Positions 45,803 through 56,498 of a stretch of DNA of 64,000 nt are shown here, in pieces. The stretch lies in contig OZ345362.1 in assembly GCA_977006965.1 (NCBI GenBank), positions 1,054,001 through 1,118,000 of the forward strand. The letters run 5' to 3'. The DNA is from Phymatolithon calcareum (lineage: Eukaryota; Rhodophyta; Florideophyceae; Hapalidiales). The notes under the pieces were generated by a model. It searched no databases. It saw only the letters and a list, made by a program, of their open reading frames with translations, and had not been told where the DNA came from. Position 1 is the stretch's first letter. Each line of letters starts with the position of its first letter. Both the position numbers and the translations under genes were made by a program.

Positions 45803-48800
45803 TTGCACTATCCCCGAGAGCCTAGTTTTCAGTGGTGCCTTGACTCAGGCTGCTATCCATCCCATATTTCTTTGCCAACCCTCTTGAAACAACCATTCTC
45901 TGCCAATGATTATAAAATAAAAGCGACTGGAACTCTCTCGCCTATACAATACATAGGCCCACACTGCCCAGTGCCGCCCGCTGACCGGATAAAGGCCGTT
46001 GCCCAGATGAAAGATGGACTTTACTCACTCCAACTAAACACCTATCCAATCACTCCAACATGCAACACATCTACCCCCTTCGGCCGTGCTCGAAAGCCCC
46101 TACCATCGTACCTGTGCAACAGACATGTCCCCGAAATACTAAGCAAATCCCAAAAGCCAGGCACACGCACAACAATCGAACAACCAGCATGCGTCCCGCC
46201 ACCCATCAGAGTCTCTACATACGTCGATGCACATATGTCACTACCCCAGCAGCGATCCTAAACGATAACTGCCCCCAATATTTCGCATGACATACCTCCC
46301 CATTCCGTAGCACCCAGATATCCGGCAGATCACGAATTGATGCGTTGGCATTTAACCATGACACACGAACACCCCGCAGTTTTGCGCAGAATGACATCTG
46401 GAAACCTGGTACACGGAATGCCACAATCCATCCCCATCTGTCTGCTCCACTTAGCTGCAGCGCATGCTTTGTGGGCAAACATCGCAAAGCTGCCCACCCA
46501 TCGCGACAGCAACCTTGCCTCGACCCAGGTACACACGTGGCGTCCGACACCTGCGGACCAGTATCACCAGCAGCCATGGGCGGTTTCCAGCACTTTCTCA
46601 CATTCATCGACCGTGCGTCGAAGTTTTGCATCCTCAAGCTCATCAAAAGCCGGTCGGAACTGGCCACCCTTGTGCCGGCTACCTTAAACGAAATAATGAC
46701 ACAACACAATCGACAGATCCAAATATTCCTCACGGAAACCGCAAAAGAATATAATTCTAAAACATTAGCCCTCTACTATGGCAAAGCCGGAATTCCATAC
46801 TGTACCACAGTGCCTTACACACCGGAAGAGAATTCCTCAGCTGAGAGTCTAAACCGCACACTTTTGAGCGAGCACGTACATCCCTCCATGCTTCTGGACT
46901 TCCGCAAGAATTTTGGGGAGCAAAGATTCTCCACTCCGTCGACAAATACAACAAAACCTTGCACACGACCACAATGAAGGTGCCGTACACCGTCTGGTAC
47001 CAAACCAAGCTGGATTTATCACACCTCCTCCCGTTCGGGAAGAGGGGCTACGTTTCCCATGTTACATATACAAAGAAGCCCAAGCTTGATACCAGGTCTC
47101 ATCCCTGCCGGTGCCTCGGAATGCTGGCCCCCTTCCACTACTTGGTCTACAATATTACGACGCAACGAACGATGCGGTGCCGCATTGCCAACTTTGCTGT
47201 CTACAATCTTGAGCGTGACCTAACGCTTCTGATGTTGACAACACCAAAATCACTGCTCGCCGCACTATCCCGTTAAAACCCCGACAATCTAAAAAATTAT
47301 AAACTGCCCCGGTACCAACGCAGCAAGACAAAACACACGGACACCCCAGCGCCAAAAACCCGAACAATATATGGAAAAGGACCCATGTTTCAACAGATGC
47401 CACTCTGCTCACCAAAATTCAAAATCTCCTCGGACCGGTCCAACACCACCAAGCACAGTCCTCCCACCCCAAGATCACATTACATGGCGCTGTCCATTTC
47501 TCGAGCTCAAATATCACCATCTAAAAGAATTGTTTACATACCGAGCACTACGAATCGCGGTACCGCTACCCCGTCCAGGCCGATCACGAGAGGTAATGTT
47601 GCCAACAAGAAAATTCCTGCGAGGATTACTTCAAGTACTTCCCCTCCCAACACACTTCCGCACGCGCGGCAATACCCGGATGCGGTACAATGGCAAGCTG
47701 CCTACGAAGATGAGATCGAAAAGCTAAACAAATACGACTCTTTCGACCCCATGCCCATCTCGGCCATACCGAAAGGCACTCGAATACTCCCCCTAACGAC
47801 AGACTTCCGGTACAAACGTGACGCCGCAAACAATATCAGTAAGCGAAAAGTCGGAATAGCTCTTCGAGGAGACCTCAGCGAACCGTATTTACACTACGAT
47901 CCTGCCGCAATCGCAACGCACACGCTAGAAAAGACCACTACTCGCATAGCTGCATCGAAAAACCTATGCCTCCGCCACATTGACATTGAGTCTGCTTTCC
48001 TCCACGAAAGGCTCGACCCCGCATACCCCATCTACGTTAAGATACCACCCAAATTTGACGGGTGAAACCAATACCTACACCCATACGCGCGGCTCAAGTC
48101 CAATCTTTACGGATCTTGACAAGCAGGCCGCACTTATTATCACGGCATGAAAACTTTCCTGGAAGCAAGCGGATATAAGTCTCTGTCTGCAGACAGCTGC
48201 GTCCTCATCAAACATTACTCAAATGGAAACTACGCAATTATTGGTGTCACAATAGATGACTCTTTGGTGGTAACCACCCACTCATCTCTCATGCATGAAG
48301 TTAATTGAGCATTGTCCGAGAAATACACCATATCGGATATGGGACCTCCCAGCAACTATATTGGTGGAAAGCAACAAGAACTTGGACAGGCATACACATC
48401 TCACAACCTGCGGCGATCGAAAGCGTTCTAGAAGAGCTCAACATGCATGAGTGTACATCAGCACCGACTCCCTACTGTGATGGACTACTGTTTGAGCAAA
48501 AACGCGAGGACGAGGCTTCACTTGAAACCGAAAAATTCCCGTATGGGAGAAGTATCGGTTTACTGCGCTACTTCGCCGATTGCACTCGTCCAGACTTTTT
48601 CCAAGTGACAAACAGCTTGGCCAGACATCTCAAAGCGCCAACGATGAGGCATTGGACCCATTTTAAACGCGTGCTACGCTACCTAAAAGGCATGCAATCA
48701 TTCGGCATACTACACCCACGCAGGACCGCACCACTCGTCTCCAACTCTGATTCAGATTTCGGATCTTGCCCAGACACTAGACGGTCCACATCAGGCAGCA

Positions 48801-49205
48801 TACATCTGCTGAATACGTCGCCCATCTCATGGAACTCGAAAAGGCAGAACACCGTTGCCCTGTCCACAAGCCGAATACATTGCCGCATGCCACACTGCCC
48901 AGCACACGAAATGGTTGCAACAGCTACTGTCAGAAATTTTCCCAAAATACACGCGACGCACAACGCTGTTCATCGACAATCAAGAGGCTTTGAAAATGGC
49001 GCTTGCCAACGGCCCAACGAAACGCAGCAAATACGTGGATATCAAATACCATTACCTTCGCGACGCCGTCTCGCAAAAGTCCATCGGGCTCCAGAACGTA
49101 CCCTCAGCTGCCATGCTCGCCGACCCGTTCACGAAGATACTCAAAAAGCAGAAATTCCTTGCATCACGATCCCACATGAATCTCTGTCCACCTTCATCTC
49201 AGTGA
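45803..49205 (+). pseudogene. Copia pol: protease, integrase, reverse transcriptase, RNase H (inactive)
   Basis: Protease: QWCLDSGCYPSHIS near 45825 with the catalytic DSG. Integrase 46345-46977: CSACFVGKHRK, SDTCGP (first Asp), FLTETAKEYNS where the second Asp appears as Glu, and ENSSAESLNRT with the Glu retained; its C-terminal GKRGYVSHV and CLGMLAP follow in another frame. Reverse transcriptase 47385-48350: RHIDIESAFLHERLD, LKSNLYGS, QAGR, IIGVTIDDSLVV (the DD pair intact), all in one frame broken by three stops, all TGA (48063, 48117, 48306). RNase H 48700-49190 in two frames: SDSDFGSCPDTRRSTSG, EAEYIAA, FIDNQEAL, HYLRDAV. The multiple lesions rule out function. Confidence 0.82.
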
Positions 49206-49214
49206 CAGAAAGGC

Positions 49215-49360
49215 TGTTATGATTCACATCAATCTGAAGTCCCTGAGATGAAACTGTCCAGTCATTTCAACGTTATGATTCACAACATATGTACCCTAGA
49301 TGAAGACGCTAGCACCGGCGCGGTAACAGTACATAAGGGGTAAGCGACCTAGTAACAACA
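49215..49360 (+). repeat. 3' LTR of the copia element, with a ~55-bp insertion
   Basis: Begins TGTTATGATTCACATCA at 49215, then has ~55 bp not in the 5' LTR, followed by a second GTTATGATTCACA at about 49272 and the rest of the LTR to CAACA at 49360. The repeated start suggests an internal duplication or a second priming event. It is preceded by a purine-rich AGTGACAGAAAGG, a candidate polypurine tract. Confidence 0.7.
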
Positions 49361-49418
49361 AGGCACACTGGAGGAGCAGGAATTTTCAGTCATAGGAAAA
49401 GCAGTATCCATACTGAAT

Positions 49419-49865
49419 GCATGTTTTCTGTGCCTTCTGAGCAGAGTGGGAGGGTCTTCAAGACGACTAGCAAATTAATTTAGGTAGTCCATCTATGTTT
49501 TCTGCGGATCCTGAAGAGACTTAGGTCGGTGGAATGAATTTAGAAACTAAATGCGTGTTTTCAGTGTCTCCTGAACGAACCTTGGGTGGCACTGATACGA
49601 CATACAATTGCATTTAGTTGTTGATCGTGTGTTTTTGCCTCTTTAGCGAACCGGAGGCGGAATTTATAAGACTGACAAATGAATTTCGCTACTCAGCGTA
49701 CGTTTTCTGTGCCTCCTGAACGAAATCATGGCGGCATTTATGCAGTATTAATGCGGCAAATTATGTTTTCTCTGCCTCCTCGACGGACTTTAGGCGGTGC
49801 TGATATGGTCTAAAATTTAATTTATGTATTTAGAGCTTTCTAGACCTACTGAATTTATGGCGGCA
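49419..49865 (+). repeat. Degenerate tandem array, ~7 units of about 70 bp
   Basis: A GTTTTCTGTGCCTCCTGAACG-like core followed by a GGCGG motif recurs near 49422, 49493, 49554, 49630, 49702, 49766 and, weakly, 49830 (spacing 61-76 bp). Units are strongly diverged. The array begins about 60 bp after the copia element. No coding frame runs through it; a decayed minisatellite or satellite is the simplest reading. Confidence 0.6.
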
Positions 49866-49951
49866 GACGCAGCAGATCTTCGCGAGTGACAGTGGCTTAC
49901 TTAAGAGCGCTGTCGGAAATTTGCAGAGGATTGCTCCTTCTGGTACCTGCA

Positions 49952-50150
49952 ATATTCTCTCTCCGGGTTTTGACCTCGGAAAAGCAAATATGCAGTTTTG
50001 ATCCCACAAAATCAAGTATGCAATGTTCTCCCTCCGGAGCTTTGACCCCAGAGGAGCAACTACGAAATGTTCTCTCTACTGGTTTTGACCACACAAAATT
50101 AAGTATGCAATGTTCTCTCTCCTGGTTTTGACCGCACAAAAGAAATACCC
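49952..50150 (+). repeat. Short tandem array, unit ~44 bp
   Basis: The unit AT(G/A)TTCTC(T/C)CTCC.GG recurs, followed by TTTTGACC and (A/T)AGTATGCA. Starts at 49952, 50023, 50067 and 50110 (the first interval contains an extra partial unit). About 85% similarity between units. Confidence 0.65.
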
Positions 50151-51127
50151 TTTTCGAAGAACACCCTTTGTTGGAGCAACAAGGCCAAAGACGATACGGA
50201 GGTATGGAAATCTTCATGTGCCACCTCAATCGTGCCATCACTTACCTCTTGAGATCATACGCTGTGTGCAGACGACCGATGCACCCGTCTGCAAAACAAT
50301 TATCTCCAGTGCCCGCATGGATCGATACCATTTGCTATGTCTCGCCGGTACATCCCGTGGCAGCCGGAAAACAACCATGCCCGATGACATTCGGGCGTTG
50401 ATTAGCATAAACAAAGGCTGTCTTGGAGCCGCAATCAGTGACGCGTGACGACCCGGCCAAGGACGTCTTCCGGATGCTTTCGATGTGACCCTCGCAAAGG
50501 GTTGCCCCACGCAGTGCTACGCTCCGACAGGCCGAGAGTTTTTGCGTCACACTCGCAGGCGCGCACACCCGGGAGCAGTTGAAAACGCGGCGCCACGCAG
50601 CGCAGAGTCGAAAGATTGGGCGACAGTCTCACCGGCCCGCACAGTCGCCAGAAACTGCTTCAGAGTCCGAGCCTCGTCGACCGAAGTCCCTATATCAAGC
50701 CGGACGCCGAGGAAACCTTGATCTCCAGCACACACATCGCAAGCTTGCAGGCGCATTCACACGGAGGCATTCACTTCGAAACGTGCCTGAACCGAGACGT
50801 GAACCGCGTGTAAGGCAGCGAGCAGCGTAAGGAGCTCTTCGGTACACCGGCTGTCCGTTTCCCAGGAGGACTCGAGCGACATCTGATTTCTCGGCGAAAG
50901 GTTGACAGGAGAGCTTTTCGAGTTGGCAGCCCGGATATTTTTGTTGTCCACCTACCCACCCTTCAAACTATTGCACGGATACAACTACGGCAATCCGGTT
51001 CTCCGGCAAGCGGTGCTTTTCCGGGAAGAGGTTCTTAAGAGTTACAGGACGGTGTCCGGAAACTCTAATAAAGAGAATCGCCACACAGCTTGCCGTCTCT
51101 AGAGAGATAGACCGTTGGACGCCGTGA
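50151..51127. other. No recognised gene; GC-rich stretch
   Basis: Between the 44-bp array and the DIRS-like element. 50450-50830 is noticeably GC-rich, with frames open on both strands (for example 50951-50547 minus with a single TGA), none recognised. If the DIRS-like element has terminal repeats they should lie here and after 55236, but no matching pair was found by eye. Confidence 0.3.
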
Positions 51128-52480
51128 GAGCTAAGTCGCCAAAATTACGGTTTTATCTTTCCAATAAAACCGCAGATCTTATTCAAGTCTGCCAAAGGCA
51201 GGCAGTCTCGAAACCTGAATCGCTATCACAACGTTGTCTTCTCCACGAGATTCAAGAATCTTCACAAAGGCAAGATACTCATCGAATTCTTCGACCTCCA
51301 CTTTCCCCGAAAATACGTTCTCCTTTTTGTTGTTGCTCAAAACAGCAAATCTCCTTACTTGCTGGAGCTCCGTTTCTCATCCGGTATTTTCAGACATTAT
51401 GCGTTGCGATTTGGAGATGTTTCCGTCAGTTCGAGCTTCCGGGTCTCCCCATATGTACAATACAGCTAGATTTTAAATGGCAATTGTAATGTTTCACCTG
51501 CTAACAACAACAATCGAAGCAGTAAAAGACTGCTCTCGAGAGATTTTACCGAACTCTTGGCGGGGATGGGAAAAGAGGGAGATAATATATCGAAGTTTAA
51601 AGATGTGGTAAGTAAGAATTTGAAGGCTTACGAAAACCGGGGAAGTGAGTTCCGCGCCGGGATGATTGAGTTTTTGAATTCGAAACTGGATGCTTCGCGC
51701 ACTGTATCACTGCGATGCGATACTAACGATATATGGGAGGTAATTACTAACGTGCTTGCCGGCAATTTACCGGCGCCCGTAAGTAGTGGAAGTGAATACG
51801 ATGACACGGAGCTGGAAGATGCGCGTGACGATGATGCTAACAATCCGAAAAATGCAGATCCATCCGAATCTGCAACCAATACTAGAGGAGGGCCATCCAG
51901 CGCCGGGACCTCTCGCAAAACCCAAACGCGCAACAACTCCAAAACCAGGGCGGGCCCATCCAGCGCGGGCCCGTCGCGAGGACATAAAAAGAAAAAGAAC
52001 TCTAAAAGAGGGCAACCAAAGAGAATTCAACCAGCCGAAAGCGATAGCGACGACAGCGACAACAGCGAAGCGACACTGAACGTAGCCGAACTTGCACAAC
52101 AGATCAAGGTCTTTACAACCATGATAACCGGCCGCAATGCACCACGTGGCCGACGAACCTTCATCGAAAAAGCTAGAGCGCGTCAGCCAGCGATGATAGC
52201 TCCTCTGACGATGACGACAGTTATGACGAAAAAAGCCGGAAAAGCGAAAGAAAGGGTCGAAAGCATCAGAAACAGAGGCGTAAAAAGAAAGAATCTGATG
52301 ACAGCTCCTCCAATGATTCCAGCAGTTCTGATGACTCATCAGATTCAGAATACAAGAAACGTGATCGATCGTTGCGAAAGAAGCAGATGAAGCGACGAGA
52401 AAAGGGAAAAATGGGGAGGTTCTGGAAAAAGAAAGAGGAAGAGCAGTACTATTTCAACCCTATTCTCTTGATTACGTAAG
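51128..52480 (+). pseudogene. Gag-like ORF of the DIRS-like element
   Basis: A frame open from 51128 has a hydrophobic N-terminal part (HKGKILIEFFDLHFPRKYVL, LLELRFSSGIFRHYALRFG) with no ATG. It meets a single TAG at 51470-51472, then continues in the same frame through SRDFTELLAGMGKEGDN (ATG at 51566) and into a Ser/Thr/Gly linker, an AG-PSSAGPSRG repeat, a lysine block (HKKKKNSKRG) and an acidic Ser/Asp block. Near 52170 a frameshift is needed: the other frame gives SDDSSSDDDDSYDEKSR and a KR-rich tail ending at 52480. The mixed SR/acidic/basic composition fits an RNA-binding gag. Whether the region before 51566 truly belongs to it is inference from the shared frame. Confidence 0.55.
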
Positions 52481-52555
52481 GAAAATGCCATACTGACGGC
52501 CACTGCGCACGTACTAACCTGTCTCAATGTCCTCTCCAGGGGGCAGGTCACCAGC

Positions 52556-54302
52556 ATGGATGAACCCCTAATTTTCGACGACAAACAACTCACCGCCAGT
52601 CAATCAGAAATATGTTCTTCAGTGAGTGATTCATGCGACCGGGCGTTCCGCCGGCATCTATTGTCACGTGCGGACCAATGGGTGACAACGAGAGTACCAA
52701 CCGAATTCTCTACCTATTTAGCCAAGCGTTGTCAACCGAAAACTTGGATGGAGGCCTCAAAACTATCTCTGCCTTCTGACGGAGTGGCAGGAAGCGTCGA
52801 GCTGCTTGACGCCTTGCCGCCGGAACTTGCTATGAAATATGCTACACCTGAGAATGTTTTAAAAAAACCCAAAACCAACCAATGATGAGTTAAAATCAAT
52901 CCGAGGTTATGTTGGAGTTGACCCCCGTGAGTACTACCAGGTCATCCTAAAATTAGGAGAAAAAGGAATCGTCTTCCTAAGCACTAGCAAACCGACTGTC
53001 CTTAATGGCATATTTTCTGTACCGAAAAAGGACAAACAGCGCTTAATCATTGATGCTCAAAAGGCGAATTTGTTCTTCATTCCTTCTCCTGAGGTTGTTC
53101 TACCAAACGCCGGGGACTTCGTTGACCTCTACCTCGGATCCGACGAGGACCTACACTGCGGCAAGACAGACATGGACAACTTCTACCACCGTATTAAAAT
53201 GCCGAAATGGATATGGACGTTTTTCGGACTCTCTGCTGTGACAATCAAGGGAGTCAAACACTGGCCCATGGTATGTGTGCTACCCATGGTCTGGACACAT
53301 TCTGTATTTTTGGGGCAATCAATCTATGAAAACGCCTTAAGTCAAATTCCTTGTCTAAACCCCGACGACACTATCCGACCATCCAGCCACCTCATCCTCA
53401 ATAAAGCGCGAGACGGTGCCTGTGTCGACGATTTCTTCTGCATGGGAACTAACTTAACCGAAGTTAGGGAACATGTGGTTGCCGCCCGCGACAAATATGA
53501 GGATACCGAATTCCCGCCGGGAGATGGAAAGGTGGAGCTACCACCAAAAGAATCAACTGACATTCTTGGTATTGAAGTCAAAAGGAATGGTACCCTTTTA
53601 CCGAGAACGATAAAGATGGGTGAAGTCCTCTTCGATACTCAGCGAATTGTGAGGGCTAATCTATGGTCACATGACAACCTATCTACCCTTTTGGGGAAAT
53701 GGGTGTGGTTCCTCCTCCTACGTCGGCCAATGTTATCGATCCTAAAAGAATGTTATGAAATGCTGCATGCCGATACCTACTGCCCAATCCCAAGGTATGG
53801 AGCCCGATGCGAATTATGGACTCTTTCAAATCTCTCACCTCTCATATACGGAAACATCAAACGCAAATTCTCCGAGAAAATCCTCTGCATTGACGGAAGC
53901 AATTTTGGAGCAGGGGTTGTTTACACTAATGCAATCGAGGACGAGTACCTATCAATAGTGCATGGTGAGCCAATAGATGAGTGGCAGAGTCGAAAAACAT
54001 GGAAAGTCGCAATCAGGCATCATTGGCGCAGTAGCGCACATATCAACATTCTCGAAGGAAAAGCACTCATATTGGGTCTTAAGTGGTTTCTACGCAACAA
54101 AATGAACTTTGGAAAACGGTTGGTAATTGGGGTTCACAATCAAGCGCTAATTTGGGCGCTCCAGAAAGGAAGATCGAGTCTTGGACTCTATATTATTTGC
54201 GGACAAGTGGCAGCACTTACGTTGGCCGAAGACTTACATATAGAGAGCATATATATCAGAAGCGAGTTTAATCCAACTGATGGAGCGTCACAGACGGTAT
54301 GA
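52556..54302 (+). pseudogene. DIRS-like reverse transcriptase and RNase H
   Basis: 52556-52861 encodes the N-terminal part (PTEFSTYLAKRCQPKTWMEA). A frameshift in the A-run near 52861 leads to NDELKSIRGYVGVDP, then FSVPKKDKQRLIIDAQKAN (RT fingers), KTDMDNFYHRIKMP (motif A Asp residues), GACVDDFFCMGTNL (motif C VDD) and LPPKESTDILGIEV. RNase H follows: LCIDGSNFGAGVVYTN (first Asp), INILEGKALILGLKW (Glu), and VIGVHNQALIWALQKGRSS, where the family normally has DNQ; the Asp is His here. IRSEFNPTDGAS closes the domain. The frameshift plus the changed RNase H Asp inactivate the protein; the RT core residues look intact. Confidence 0.82.
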
Positions 54303-55236
54303 GCTACTAGCTCTCCGAGTCGACAAGAGAACCAAAAGCACATACGACCGTGGCCTGGCAGCCTTCATTAAATACTTGGAGGAAAAAGGGCATGACACAA
54401 ATACCGATTTTTAAAAAACCGAGGGGTACTTAATGGACTTCGCGGTTCATACGTATAATACTCGGAACAAGCAAGGACGACAATTAGTCGTCAATGCAAT
54501 GTTAGCTGTTGAGCTGTACTTCCCAATGTTGCGCGGAAAAATGCAGGACCTTCGCGCCTCTCTCGAGGGGCGGGCAAAACATGTTCCTGTAAAGGCCCGT
54601 ACAGTTATATCCGAACAATTGGCAAATGCGATCGCCTATGAACTCCAAAAACAAGGCCGTCCAGACATGGCTACGGCAAAATTGGTCATATTTGATTGCT
54701 ATTTACGATCTGCAGATGCCTCGAACGCGAGGTGTCAAGACTTCATCTTTCTCGATCCTCCCCAGGGACCCAACCAAAATTACTATGGCGTATTGACGCT
54801 ACCAAAATCCAAGCGTGGAACCAACCAATCTGTGTTCGTTCGTGGACTACTAAATGCCGAGTTACTTCGACGGCAACAAGTCATTCGATCAAATAATGGA
54901 ACACAAAACTACAACAAGCTCTTCCGATTCTCAATGGCAACACTACGAAAACGAATGAACCCGATTTTGGAAACATTCAACATTAACATCAGAGATACTA
55001 AACTACATGGAATTCGTTACGGTGGCGCAACCACGGATCATATGCACGGTCGACTGAAGCGTGATGAAATTCAACTTCGTGGACGATGGGCGTAATCAAA
55101 GTCTGTGCAACAGTACCTTCAACCCGATCAGGTTCACCATCAACTTCAAAACATTTCTCCTCAACTCCGACGTCGTTTCGAACAGCGGTTAGCGCAGCGA
55201 TATAAGCTTTTCAACGTGACGCCACCACCAGAGTAA
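54301..55236 (+). pseudogene. Tyrosine recombinase of the DIRS-like element
   Basis: Read in a different frame from RT/RNase H and starting within or just after its end. The N-terminal DNA-binding part is LALRVDKRTKSTYDRGL, AAFIKYLEEKG; TAA at 54412-54414 breaks it. The catalytic part runs from 54433: FDCYLRSADASNAR (Arg I region), LHGIRYGGATTDHMHG (HxxR), LRGRWA, then TAA at 55093-55095, then SKSVQQYLQPDQ in the same frame, with the nucleophile Tyr codon at 55114-55116. The frame ends at TAA 55234-55236. So the R, H-x-x-R and Y are all still encoded, but a stop lies seven codons before the Tyr. The enzyme would join element circles to the genome. Confidence 0.82.
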
Positions 55237-56498
55237 AGGGGTGGCGGAGCCGATTCACCAAGGCCGAACCGAGACCAATGCGAACACATTCGCTATGAGA
55301 GCTCTCAAACTACATGGGACTCTATGAGTGGATGTGGTCATGCTCGTGGCTGAGTGTGTAAGCAGTTTAGCTTAGATTGAAGAAAGTAATCTTCCCCCCT
55401 TACCTTCGACGACTATAGTACTGGCATATAAAACAAATCTTTTCACAAACAAGTCTCAGAAAATAACCCATTCTCAAGCAAATATCCGATGTTCAATGCA
55501 ATGTGCTCGTCACGGCTTCTGCGGCAAAATCTCAGCCCCGATAAACAATTGACGGTCATTTCCTGATGCGCTCGATTCTGAGATTCGTGGAAGCGACTTT
55601 GGCGTGCGATGGCGAGATAAGATAGAAGCGGAGAGATTACACACGGGCGTTTCTCACGAACAATGAAGGATCCAAGGGCTTCAATCGCTGCATCGGACAC
55701 GGCACTGTTCGCTCCATTTTCATAAAACAGTGCCAGCTCTTTTTTCACTCCAGCGCTTTCAGATCCAGTTTGCTCGTATGTACGCCCAAAACAATCAGGA
55801 AGCAGCCCAAGATCGATCTCATCCACCGGTCTATTGTGCTCTTCAATTTGGCCTCGATCGAAAAGATTTTTGAATCGGACATCCATTTGCATTTGAAGGG
55901 AAACCAATCGATTGTCACATACAGGGCTTTGCCTCATGGCAGTATCAAAAGCATCAATTAGTGCTTCTCGGTGGCCGAGATGCGCACTACAACGTCCAAA
56001 GAGTCTTAGGGCAGTCATACACACGTCCTTCTTCATGAGCACAATGTCCGTTTGTGTTTCTAGATTTAAGGACTGGTCTCTTTTCGAAATGAATGTCCAT
56101 TCCCTTGTTCAAAGCACCGATGAGTGCAGTAGAATCTTGTGCGAAACCTTCGGAATAGCACAAAACGTATTCGTTCTCCACCAAATTCTGCATCTCGAAT
56201 TTGGCAATCTGTCGCATAAACGATGGCCACCCCGACTAATACTTTAATCCGTAGTTTTCATCAAGCGTTTCTGGAGCGATTTACTCCACAGGAGAGCAAA
56301 TATCTGATTTATTTGCTATTGTTCGAAGCAGCTCATTTTTCGATGACAGTCGTGTCGCTTGAAAATGTTTTTGGTCAGCAAGCCTTCCCATGCATGCATC
56401 TTTCCATTCTTGCCACTTGAAAACATGCGATTCTAGACGGAAGTCGACTGACACTTTTTTAGATTCTTGATCATACGGAGTTCTGAGGGACCTGCAAC

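Larger units (their letters stand above)
44414..49360 (+). mobile_element. Full-length, inactive Ty1/copia retrotransposon with very short LTRs
   Basis: The element runs TG...CA from TGTTATGATTCAC at 44414 to CAACA at 49360 and is bounded by a perfect 5-bp target duplication AGGCA (44409-44413 and 49361-49365). Domain order is gag, protease, integrase, reverse transcriptase, RNase H, which defines Ty1/copia. LTRs are only ~110-146 bp. Short LTRs are a feature of the GalEa clade, described from squat lobsters and other aquatic species and, as I recall, red algae; membership here is inference. Numerous stops and frameshifts show it is dead. Sequences near 49366 suggest insertion next to a tandem array. 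Confidence 0.88.
51128..55236 (+). mobile_element. Tyrosine-recombinase retrotransposon (DIRS/Ngaro-like), inactive
   Basis: Order: gag-like ORF, reverse transcriptase plus RNase H, then a tyrosine recombinase whose frame overlaps the end of the RNase H ORF. This layout defines DIRS-order elements, which integrate with a recombinase instead of an integrase and lack target duplications. No DAM-methylase domain was seen between RNase H and recombinase. The terminal repeats (inverted or split direct) were not found, so the true ends are unknown and the coordinates cover only the coding part. A few nonsense and frameshift mutations indicate fairly recent death compared with the other elements here. 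Confidence 0.82.

Noticed and set aside
46215-46733. 172-aa minus-strand frame within the copia element
   Set aside because: Antisense of the integrase region, whose plus-strand frame has the DDE motifs.
51767-52339. 190-aa minus-strand frame
   Set aside because: Antisense of the low-complexity gag-like ORF of the DIRS-like element; Phe/Arg/Ser-rich artefact of Asp/Ser/Lys codons.
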